This document shows, one piece after another, positions 1 through 5,436 of a stretch of DNA of 8,011 nucleotides. Under the pieces are notes generated by a model. It made no database searches and was not told where the DNA came from. It saw nothing but the letters and a program-made list of their open reading frames with translations. The position numbers and the translations under genes are program-made. Source of the DNA: Firmicutes bacterium UBA1535 (GTDB taxonomy: Bacteria > Bacillota > Clostridia > Tissierellales > Sedimentibacteraceae); assembly GCA_002323775.1 (NCBI GenBank), contig DCPV01000228.1:6085-14095 (forward strand). The letters are read 5' to 3'. Every line of letters begins with the position of its first letter. Within the stretch, counting starts at the first letter, position 1.

Positions 1-25
1 AGCTTTTATACGCTTATTTTTGCAT

Positions 26-628
26 TTAAAATCCTAGCTGTTCATTTATTACAAACACTTTCATTCGATTTTTGTCAACTTGACCTCTTATAATTGATAT
101 ATAATTACATACTCTTACGGATTGTTCACACTCATTACATGACTTACCCAAACTACATGCAGAACTAATCTTAGCCCTATTTGCATTCATTGGTGTAGCA
201 AAATTCAATGCTCTTTTTATTCCTTCTTTTTCATTCTCTGTAATTTTATTTTCCCCAACAACCAGCAACACTCTATCTGGACCATAAGTTATAGCTGCAA
301 CTCTATTTCCACTATGATCAACATTAATTATTTCTCCATTTTTTGTAATTGCGTTACAACTTGATATATAGCAATCAGACGTTAATGCTAGTTTTTTTAA
401 TTTTCTAATTTCTTCTTTTGTATCAGCCAAAGTTTTATCATATACTGTTTTTCCCATCGATATCACAAGCTTAGTTACTTCTAGTTCTTTTAAAGTTTTA
501 GAATTTCCTACACCTATTGAATCACATTTCTCAAATTCTAATTTCAAAGCGCTAATTAATTCTTCTCTGGATTCAAAATACTCAAACTCAATATTTCTTG
601 ATTCAAAACTGTTTTTTAATGTATTCAT
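26..628 (-). CDS. LUD-domain (LutC/YkgG-like, DUF162) protein with C-terminal cysteine cluster
   Basis: The 200-residue product has the LUD-domain hallmark: an early VGxGNSxTL-like segment (GVGNSKTLKEL, about residues 39-49), then NAITKNGEIINVDHSGNRV (about 92-110), then a YGPDRVLLVVG strand. The LUD family includes LutB/LutC of the lactate-oxidation complex, but stand-alone clostridial members like this one have no proven reaction. Near the C-terminus there are four cysteines (about C158, C164, C167 and C174, spaced C-x5-C-x2-C-x6-C). They could bind metal or an Fe-S cluster; that is inference. The frame can be extended to a GTG at 634, but that GTG lies inside the GAGGTG Shine-Dalgarno. I therefore place the start at the ATG at 628, with GAGG five bases upstream. 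The gene follows the small GNAT gene after a 53-nt gap with no obvious terminator, so the two may be co-transcribed. LUD assignment is confident; substrate unknown. Confidence 0.88.
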   Translation of the reverse strand: MNTLKNSFESRNIEFEYFESREELISALKLEFEKCDSIGVGNSKTLKELEVTKLVISMGKTVYDKTLADTKEEIRKLKKLALTSDCYISSCNAITKNGEIINVDHSGNRVAAITYGPDRVLLVVGENKITENEKEGIKRALNFATPMNANRAKISSACSLGKSCNECEQSVRVCNYISIIRGQVDKNRMKVFVINEQLGF

Positions 629-681
629 CTTCACCTCTAATAATATATTTAGTCTCTCAGAAACCGTATGAACCTGTAATT

Positions 682-957
682 TTAATATATCATATCATGA
701 TATTCTTCATTCTTTTCCATTTGCACTTTTACAAAAGAGCATATAGGTCTTATCTTTTTATTTTCCACCCTTGCCCAATTGACAAGCTCTTTTAACAAGA
801 GTTTTCCAACACCTTGACCATTGAGTTCATCAGACACATATGTATGGTCAGCTATTATATAATTTCCATCAGAATTAACAAATGTTATTTCAGCAAGTGG
901 ATTTTCTTCTAAATCACCTATATAAAAACTTTTTATTCCCTTTTTAATTTCCAACAT
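682..957 (-). CDS. Small GNAT-family N-acetyltransferase (NATD1/YjdJ-like)
   Basis: This 91-residue protein matches the compact GNAT subfamily related to NATD1/GTLF3B and bacterial YjdJ. It has a short N-terminal beta region, then HTYVSDELNGQGVGKLLLKEL (about 38-58) containing the acetyl-CoA-binding GQGVGK loop, then the subfamily signature PICSFVK (about 71-77), ending with a YHDMIY tail. The length is normal for the subfamily, so it is not a truncated larger acetyltransferase. The acceptor substrate is unknown. The ATG start is supported by an AAGGGAG Shine-Dalgarno nine bases upstream. It lies just downstream of the methyltransferase terminator hairpin and upstream of the LUD gene. I could not pick out a convincing promoter in the short AT-rich gap before it. 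It may be read by leakage through that terminator. Confidence 0.88.
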   Translation of the reverse strand: MLEIKKGIKSFYIGDLEENPLAEITFVNSDGNYIIADHTYVSDELNGQGVGKLLLKELVNWARVENKKIRPICSFVKVQMEKNEEYHDMIY

Positions 958-1002
958 TACGGTATTCTCCCTTGTTTTTTACATATTTATAATAAAATTT
1001 TA

Positions 1003-1035
1003 TGAACAGTGCGAGCTTACTCATCGCACTGTTCA
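1003..1035 (-). terminator. Hairpin terminator after the A1408 methyltransferase gene
   Basis: A perfect 12-bp inverted repeat (TGAACAGTGCGA with TCGCACTGTTCA) encloses a 9-nt loop and begins 10 bases after the methyltransferase stop codon. On the minus strand it is followed by TAAAATTTTATTAT, a T-rich but interrupted tail. Position and stem strength fit an intrinsic terminator that isolates the methyltransferase from the GNAT/LUD pair. The broken T-tract suggests termination may be incomplete. Confidence 0.75.
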
Positions 1036-1044
1036 CTATTGTTT

Positions 1045-1698
1045 CTATTTTTGAATTTTACAGTTCATGTAAAATACATCTCTTTTCTTGCCGTATCCTA
1101 ATTTTTTTGCCCACTTAGTTTCAATTTTTTTCAAATCCTCATTATTTAAAACTGATACTTGTGTGATATTAATTCCATACCTTTTATATATGGCTTTAAG
1201 TTCGTTGCATAAATAGGAATCGGTTAAGGTTGGAAGGCTTCTGCTTTCAATCTCTTGTTTCTCATAAAGATTACAGTAACTAATGTATATCTCAAGGCTT
1301 GCATTTTCTTTAGCAATTTTTCTTATACTATTTAAAAAGCTATGCTCGCCCTTTATAATTCCATCACGCAGACTGCCCCATGGTAGGTTGATAAATATTT
1401 TATCTGCCTTGCATAACAAATCATCAGGCAAGTTATCAGCATTGGCGACCATATACACTACATTCTTTAAGCCACCTTTTTCTGGTTTCTTAGCTGACTT
1501 AAGCGAATATTGCTGCATAGAATCTACTGATGTATCTATCCCGATAAACATTGCATCTTTATCCTGCTTGGCTTTTTTATATACAAATTCTCCCTCTCCT
1601 GTGCCTATATCTATTATCAAAGATTTATATCCCTTGATAAGGTTTTCAAATTCCACAGAATCGACTTCTTCAATTCTTTTTCCTATAAGTATTCTCAA
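1045..1698 (-). CDS. 16S rRNA (adenine(1408)-N1)-methyltransferase, NpmA/KamB family
   Basis: The 217-residue protein aligns nearly end to end, from memory, with NpmA (219 aa). This family methylates N1 of A1408 in helix 44 of 16S rRNA and gives broad resistance to 4,6- and 4,5-deoxystreptamine aminoglycosides and apramycin. The Rossmann SAM site is clear: IDIGTGEGEFVYKKA (D30) and FIGIDTS (D55). The family signature KKPEKGGLKNVVYMVANADNLP (about 70-91) follows. The base-stacking NLPWGSL (P106, W107) and KWAKKLGYGKKR (W196, R206) match NpmA W107, W197 and R207. RNA-contact residue R153 is also present. Two positions that are Arg in NpmA (R200, R205) are Lys here (K199, K204). The start is TTG, directly after an in-frame TAA, with GGAGG eight bases upstream; no other start in the frame is possible. 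It has its own promoter, structured leader and terminator, so it looks like an independently regulated cassette. Function is inferred from family residues. Confidence 0.9.
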   Translation of the reverse strand: MRILIGKRIEEVDSVEFENLIKGYKSLIIDIGTGEGEFVYKKAKQDKDAMFIGIDTSVDSMQQYSLKSAKKPEKGGLKNVVYMVANADNLPDDLLCKADKIFINLPWGSLRDGIIKGEHSFLNSIRKIAKENASLEIYISYCNLYEKQEIESRSLPTLTDSYLCNELKAIYKRYGINITQVSVLNNEDLKKIETKWAKKLGYGKKRDVFYMNCKIQK

Positions 1699-1706
1699 TT
1701 ATATTT

Positions 1707-1711
1707 CCTCC
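1707..1711 (-). promoter_or_regulatory. Shine-Dalgarno GGAGG that decides the TTG start
   Basis: GGAGG lies eight bases upstream of the TTG start at 1698. It begins one base after the foot of the 13-bp hairpin. The codon directly before TTG is an in-frame TAA, so this site fixes the start. Confidence 0.8.
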
Positions 1712-1712
1712 A

Positions 1713-1744
1713 GTTTTCTTTTACTTGTTTTAGTAAAAGAAAAC
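1713..1744 (-). repeat. Perfect 13-bp hairpin abutting the methyltransferase Shine-Dalgarno
   Basis: On the minus strand GTTTTCTTTTACT and AGTAAAAGAAAAC are exact reverse complements around a 6-nt AAAACA loop. The stem ends one base before GGAGG, leaving the ribosome binding site single-stranded. It is not a terminator of a preceding gene, because the nearest upstream coding end is about 300 bases away and no T-tract follows. It could hold the site open, protect the mRNA 5' region, or be one state of a switch. Confidence 0.7.
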
Positions 1745-1811
1745 ACGGCGGACCACGAGCAAATATATAATACTTGCTATGTATTGTTATAATTGAAAAA
1801 CTTGTTAGTTA

Positions 1812-1838
1812 TTACTTATACTTATAACGATAACGCAT
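1812..1838 (-). CDS. Putative 8-codon leader peptide MRYRYKYK
   Basis: This unannotated short ORF is ATG-CGT-TAT-CGT-TAT-AAG-TAT-AAG-TAA. An AGAAAGGTGAT element (1843-1853) precedes it and matches the 16S 3' end well, with AGAAAGG eight bases before ATG. This is nearly the same arrangement as at the diguanylate cyclase gene of this window. The peptide alternates basic and Tyr residues, giving three overlapping basic-X-basic motifs (RYR, RYK, KYK). Basic-X-basic motifs, for example MRLR-type ErmD leader peptides, are known to stall ribosomes in the presence of macrolides. The ORF lies 113 nt upstream of the methyltransferase start and within its predicted transcript. Translation and a regulatory role are inference; chance is possible for so short a frame. 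Confidence 0.5.
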   Translation of the reverse strand: MRYRYKYK

Positions 1839-1882
1839 GATTATCACCTTTCTAATATGTTATACTTAAAATCTTATTGCTA

Positions 1883-1932
1883 TAATATAAATTGAGTAAG
1901 AATGGAAAATTTTATCCAATCAATTTATATTA
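1883..1932 (-). repeat. 13-bp inverted repeat at the predicted 5' end of the methyltransferase mRNA
   Basis: TAATATAAATTGA (1932 to 1920 on the minus strand) and TCAATTTATATTA (1895 to 1883) are exact reverse complements around a 24-nt loop. The first arm begins about where transcription should start from the promoter at 1939-1967. The second arm can alternatively pair with the TTG start region at 1694-1705 (12 bp, one bulged U). The stem is AT-rich, so stability and significance are uncertain. Confidence 0.5.
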
Positions 1933-1938
1933 AACAAA

Positions 1939-1967
1939 ATTTTAATATAAACATACTAAAAAGTCAA
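1939..1967 (-). promoter_or_regulatory. Predicted sigma-A promoter for the leader/methyltransferase transcript
   Basis: TTGACT (1967-1962) and TAAAAT (1944-1939), each one mismatch from consensus, are separated by exactly 17 bases. The predicted start is near 1932. An 11-bp inverted repeat (TTTATATTAAA at 1924-1934 and TTTAATATAAA at 1941-1951, plus-strand reading) overlaps the -10 element and could be an operator, although it is pure A/T. Confidence 0.65.
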
Positions 1968-2046
1968 TTTTTATTTTTTAATTTAATAATTAGCATTAAA
2001 CTTTCCACATTTTGGTATGACTGTGTGTCACATTACACAAAACTAA

Positions 2047-3102
2047 CTATTCTATAAAAACTATACTGGAAATATAAGAATTATCTCTCTTTTCAATACT
2101 TATTTCCTTTATTAATTCAAACTTGTTTTCAATATTATATAGACTTATTTTTTCCTGATTTAATATAACTAACACATTTTCCATTATGCCTGCAAATTCT
2201 GTCTTGTTATTTAATTCTATAGATTCAGATTTTTTAGTGACTTTATCTAAAATAGTTATTTTAGTTCCTTCATAAGCAACAAGATCATGATTTGTTATTA
2301 TTAATTTGTCTTTGTACTGCAAAATGTCATTAGGAAACTCCTCATTTATATTTATAGCTTCAATTTCATTTGTATCAATAGAAATTTTTAATATCGTACT
2401 TGCTGGTTTATCTTCCTTTGTCATAATTACTCCGGCATATAAATAATTTTCATCATACATAAATTTATATTGACTTGTCCCATATTGAGTAATATCTATT
2501 TTATGTAAAATCTCCAATTCTTCGTTATAAATGTAAAGATAACACTCCGGTGATGAGCTTAGCATATTCGAACTAAAAGCATATACCTTTCCTCTCACTG
2601 CTGTAATCCCACTTACATACTCATTATCTATTATTATTTCCTTTAATGTATTGTTGCTTTTATTTAATCTGCATATGTGTGTATCTCCACTCAAAGTATT
2701 TATTGTGTAAATATAATCCTTGCTAACCGCAACATCATTTAATGCTATATTATTAATGGAGAATTCTTTTATTTCAAAATTATTTTTATTAAGGCTTATT
2801 ACCTTTTTACTATCCTTAGCATTTCCTAATCCTTGAGGAATCATATATATTTCATTATCATAATAAACCGGATTGTGAAATGCAGAGCCTAGCATTGCAT
2901 ACTTCATGTTTTTCTCTAAAATCTTATTTAATTCTTTATCATACCAGTGAATTGTACTCTTGTAGTCACTGGCAGTTGTTTCTACTATCCCAATCTTAGC
3001 TTGTTTAATATTTAAAGTTTTAAGGCTACCTGCCTTATGGCTGCATCCATTTATTATAATTAAAATCCCCACCATCCCAATTATATAAATAAGTTTTTTC
3101 AT
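2047..3102 (-). CDS. Lipoprotein with probable beta-propeller fold
   Basis: The 351-residue protein begins with a lipoprotein signal peptide: MKK, a hydrophobic stretch, then IINGC with the predicted lipidated Cys20. It should therefore be anchored on the outer face of the membrane. The rest is built from repeating units of roughly 40-55 residues. In each, a polar turn is followed by a strand and a partner strand ending in K/N-rich turns: DNEIYMIP, KDYIYTINT, RGKVYAFSS, ENYLYAGVI, KDKLIITNH, ENVLVILNQ. This is the pattern of a WD40/YVTN-like propeller of about six blades. I see no catalytic motif and do not recognise a named family, so the role is unknown; ligand or partner binding is the usual use of such folds. 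The ATG is preceded by AGAGGGG. It sits 67 bases downstream of the secreted hydrolase, separated by a hairpin. The gene is the most AT-rich in the window, at about 18% GC in one hand-counted line. Confidence 0.8.
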   Translation of the reverse strand: MKKLIYIIGMVGILIIINGCSHKAGSLKTLNIKQAKIGIVETTASDYKSTIHWYDKELNKILEKNMKYAMLGSAFHNPVYYDNEIYMIPQGLGNAKDSKKVISLNKNNFEIKEFSINNIALNDVAVSKDYIYTINTLSGDTHICRLNKSNNTLKEIIIDNEYVSGITAVRGKVYAFSSNMLSSSPECYLYIYNEELEILHKIDITQYGTSQYKFMYDENYLYAGVIMTKEDKPASTILKISIDTNEIEAININEEFPNDILQYKDKLIITNHDLVAYEGTKITILDKVTKKSESIELNNKTEFAGIMENVLVILNQEKISLYNIENKFELIKEISIEKRDNSYISSIVFIE

Positions 3103-3129
3103 CTTCTTAACCCCTCTTATAAATTAAAC

Positions 3130-3154
3130 CGAAGGAAATCAATGATTTCCTTCG
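3130..3154 (-). terminator. Intergenic hairpin between hydrolase and lipoprotein genes
   Basis: CGAAGGAAATC and GATTTCCTTCG form a perfect 11-bp stem with a 3-nt loop. In the transcribed (minus) direction it is preceded by AAAAAT and followed by GTTTAATTT, a weak U-tract. The plus-strand side carries ATTTTT, so termination may be stronger in the opposite direction. It may attenuate expression of the lipoprotein relative to the hydrolase, or act as an mRNA 3'-end stabiliser. Confidence 0.65.
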
Positions 3155-3169
3155 ATTTTTAGATTATAT

Positions 3170-3811
3170 TTATTTTTGGTATATCAATGATGTTCTGCTG
3201 GTATTAACTAGCTCCATTGGATGAACTGCAACTCCAAAATCTCCTGTGTCTAAATTAATTCCATAGTTATCCAAAAAAGCTGCATATACTAATTGAGAGC
3301 AGTAAAAGCTACTTCTTGTATAAGGGTTAAGATAATTCCAATTATACGGTAAACCTCTTTTTCCATAACACCAATTAGCGGCAGTTTCGTCCTGTGCTAC
3401 AGTAGTTCCTATAACGGTAACTCCATAGCAAGTAGTTCTTGTCTGATACCAATCATTTGCTCCTGTTGTTACTCCTCCGGATAATGATTCAACAACTGTT
3501 CCATAAGCATATACGATTGCTGCATGACCTGTTGGTATTATCCCCTTAAGCTTATCACCAGTTACGAGGATAACCCCTTTTCTTCTTGGATACGTTCCAA
3601 CTGCTTGCGGACTAATAGAAAATCCGTTATCTTTATCCATCTCTAAAACTTTTTTATCAATTTGTTTCTCTAAATTTTCTACTTTTTCTTGGGTGAATAC
3701 TTTTTCTGCTGGTAAATACTTTTCTTGCTCAGCGGCAAAAGCAAGATTAGTTGAGACTAACATCAAAACTAAAGTCATGACCAGCAGTTTTTTAATAAAT
3801 TTTTTTAACAT
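3170..3811 (-). CDS. Secreted YiiX/YebB-like permuted NlpC/P60 cysteine hydrolase
   Basis: The 213-residue protein has a Sec signal peptide: basic MLKKFIKK, a hydrophobic core, and AFA-A near residue 27. A charged linker rich in E and K (about 28-62) follows, then the catalytic domain. Motifs come in the permuted order typical of YiiX/YebB/YycO proteins. First is a GDKLKGIIPTGHAAIVY block with His96, then VVESLSGG with Glu108, then FYCSQLVYAAF with the likely nucleophile Cys171, and last VHPMELVNTS. The papain-like fold in this group cleaves or transfers amide or ester bonds in the cell envelope, but the substrate here is not known. The ATG is well supported by AGGAGGG five bases upstream. 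It is followed by the propeller lipoprotein across a hairpin, so the two may form an extracellular pair. The 175-base upstream gap shows only weak promoter-like sequence. Family is confident; substrate is unknown. Confidence 0.85.
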   Translation of the reverse strand: MLKKFIKKLLVMTLVLMLVSTNLAFAAEQEKYLPAEKVFTQEKVENLEKQIDKKVLEMDKDNGFSISPQAVGTYPRRKGVILVTGDKLKGIIPTGHAAIVYAYGTVVESLSGGVTTGANDWYQTRTTCYGVTVIGTTVAQDETAANWCYGKRGLPYNWNYLNPYTRSSFYCSQLVYAAFLDNYGINLDTGDFGVAVHPMELVNTSRTSLIYQK

Positions 3812-3960
3812 TCTTACCCTCCTATTATATTAGATACTAATAGTAATTATATGTAACTTTATAATGTCTTATTACATTAAATAAACCAAAGCTTCTATAT
3901 AAATTAAATTTTTATCATTTTTAAATTGTTCTTCGATTTATGTAATACATTTTCTATATA

Positions 3961-3984
3961 ATAAAAGAGATAAAAATCTTTTAT
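3961..3984 (-). terminator. Weak AT-rich hairpin after the diguanylate cyclase gene
   Basis: ATAAAAGA and TCTTTTAT form an 8-bp stem with an 8-nt loop immediately after the GGDEF gene stop. The tail on the minus strand is TATATAG. It may terminate transcription, but the stem has a single G-C pair, so the call is tentative. Confidence 0.35.
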
Positions 3985-3986
3985 AA

Positions 3987-5288
3987 TTAATTTCTTTCCA
4001 TATCCTTATTCTCATCTAAGCACAGCCTGTTTTCTGCACATGGTGGATTGCAAGAGGTAAAGAAATAAAATGACCCTCCACCATTTTGCTTTATTTGATA
4101 CATTGCTTTATCTGCACAGTGCAAAAGACTGCTTGCATCCATTGCATCCTTGGGAAATAAACTTATGCCTATGCTTACTTTTACACTCAGCGTTACAGAT
4201 TCATATGTAATAGTTTCATTCACTGAGGTCTGTATTCTCCTTGCCAAAGCCTCAACGTCATCCTGTCCCTTTATTCCTGTCTGTAGCACAACAAATTCAT
4301 CTCCGCCAAATCGTCCTACCATATCACCAGCTCTCAGTACCTTTTGTGCTGATTGTGCCACATGATGAAGTACAACATCTCCCGTTTTATGTCCATACTG
4401 ATCATTGATGTGTTTGAATTTATCAACATCAAACAGCATTACTGCAAATGGAATTTTACTGCGTATTGAACGTTGAATTTCATCCTCTAAGCGTGCGATA
4501 AAACTTGCACGATTTGGTATTTCAGTTAAAGGGTCATATTTTGCAAGCCATGTGATTTTTTCTTGACTTTTTTTTCGCATAGTTATATCACGAATGATAT
4601 GAACACGAAACTGGCCATTTTCTGTATAAGTGCTTTTTGCACTTACTTCAACAGGAAATGCTGAACCATTGCTTCGTACATGAATACATTCAAAAACTAT
4701 GCCCTCATCATCTGCCATCTGCATTTGTTGTTCATATTCGTCAACTTTGGAAGGGTGGCGTATATCTTGTATTGTCATTAATAAGAGCTGTTCTTTTGTA
4801 TACCCATATTTCTCGTATGCACGCTCATTCGCATTTACGATTCGTCCTTCAAATGTGATATAAAGAATAATATCATGTGCACGTTCAAAAAGTATTTCAT
4901 GCAAATGAAAGCTGTCCTTCGCTTTTTTTTGAAGCGTTATTTCAATGAAAAAAAGAATGACCTTATCAGAAGAAAGATTTAATACACGAGCAAGAAAGTG
5001 TCTGTCACTTTTTTCAATACAAAACTCAAACTGCATCAGCCCTTTTACTTGCATCGTGCCTTTACATATTTTAAATAAATTTTCGCCAATTTCAGGCAAT
5101 ACTTGTTCTACTGTTTTGTCAAGCACCTCGTAGTGTGGTATGCCAAACATTTCCTCAAAAGCCTCATTAACTTCAATAATCCTGCAACTATAGGCTTCAC
5201 TATCTGTCTTTCTCATTATTTGGAGCATTGTATAGCCCTCAAACATTGTATGTACCATTTTTTCGCAATTATACTTGCTCTTTGTCAT
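3987..5288 (-). CDS. PAS-PAS-GGDEF diguanylate cyclase
   Basis: The 433-residue protein makes cyclic-di-GMP from two GTP, a signal controlling motility, adhesion and spore or toxin programmes in clostridia. There is no transmembrane segment, so it is cytosolic. The N-terminal PAS domain (about 12-118) holds VNEAFEEMFGIPHYEVLDK. The second PAS domain (about 126-238) holds VNANERAYEKYGYTKEQLL and ends at HIIRDITMRKKSQEKI, the usual PAS-to-GGDEF linker. The GGDEF domain follows (about 246-410): DPLTEIPNR, LFDVDKFKHIND with metal-binding D287, and an intact GGDEF at 328-332. RAGD at 319-322, five residues upstream, is the inhibitory I-site, so product feedback is expected. No EAL domain is present. 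The tail (411-433) has three cysteines in SCNPPCAENRLC and is not part of the fold. The ATG follows AGAAAGG with nine bases between. The gene is alone, with no c-di-GMP riboswitch visible upstream, and is richer in GC than the genes after it. Confidence 0.95.
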   Translation of the reverse strand: MTKSKYNCEKMVHTMFEGYTMLQIMRKTDSEAYSCRIIEVNEAFEEMFGIPHYEVLDKTVEQVLPEIGENLFKICKGTMQVKGLMQFEFCIEKSDRHFLARVLNLSSDKVILFFIEITLQKKAKDSFHLHEILFERAHDIILYITFEGRIVNANERAYEKYGYTKEQLLLMTIQDIRHPSKVDEYEQQMQMADDEGIVFECIHVRSNGSAFPVEVSAKSTYTENGQFRVHIIRDITMRKKSQEKITWLAKYDPLTEIPNRASFIARLEDEIQRSIRSKIPFAVMLFDVDKFKHINDQYGHKTGDVVLHHVAQSAQKVLRAGDMVGRFGGDEFVVLQTGIKGQDDVEALARRIQTSVNETITYESVTLSVKVSIGISLFPKDAMDASSLLHCADKAMYQIKQNGGGSFYFFTSCNPPCAENRLCLDENKDMERN

Positions 5289-5373
5289 CTTCTATTACCT
5301 TTCTTCGTATATCTTTATAATTAAATAACAGCCTCATAAAATCCAAATATCATACTCAAGAGTATATATCTGA

Positions 5374-5430
5374 ATTTCCTTAATCGAGGAAATGTTGATT
5401 TTAATATTATTTCCATATATTTAATATTAA
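5374..5430 (-). repeat. Two short AT-rich inverted repeats between the GNAT and GGDEF genes
   Basis: The 148-base spacer contains ATTTCCT/AGGAAAT (5374-5393, 7 bp, 6-nt loop) and TTAATATTA/TAATATTAA (5401-5430, 9 bp, 12-nt loop). The second starts seven bases past the GNAT stop and could weakly terminate that gene, but it has no G-C pair and no clear T-tract. A promoter for the diguanylate cyclase must lie here or upstream, but I could not pick one with confidence. Confidence 0.3.
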
Positions 5431-5436
5431 CCAAAA

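Larger units (their letters stand above)
1699..2046 (-). promoter_or_regulatory. Long structured 5' leader of the A1408 methyltransferase gene
   Basis: This 348-base stretch has no gene longer than 8 codons. Reading on the minus strand from 2046, there is an AT-rich tail after the lipoprotein stop without a convincing terminator (only a 5-bp TGTGT/ACACA match near 2020-2038). Next come a promoter (1939-1967), a 13-bp inverted repeat at the predicted transcript start (1883-1932) and an 8-codon ORF (1812-1838). After those lie a 9-bp AT-rich hairpin with one G-U pair (1758-1778), a GC-rich segment (1744-1760), a perfect 13-bp hairpin (1713-1744) and the methyltransferase Shine-Dalgarno (1707-1711). 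A leader of about 230 nt with a short ORF and several stems is typical of inducible antibiotic-resistance genes in Firmicutes; whether this one is inducible is inference. Confidence 0.6.

Noticed and set aside
1713..1744. Reading the 13-bp hairpin as the terminator of the lipoprotein gene
   Set aside because: It is about 300 bases after that gene's stop, has no T-tract in that direction, and touches the next gene's ribosome binding site.
1283..1792. 169-codon open frame on the plus strand opposite the methyltransferase
   Set aside because: It is antisense to a gene with clear family motifs, and the translation has no recognisable domain.
3812..3986. Promoter TTGGTT...CATTAT for the secreted hydrolase
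   Set aside because: Only 3 of 6 and 4 of 6 bases match the consensus elements, which is no better than expected in AT-rich DNA.
5289..5436. Possible c-di-GMP riboswitch before the GGDEF gene
   Set aside because: The conserved GEMM core sequence is not present; only short AT-rich hairpins are seen.
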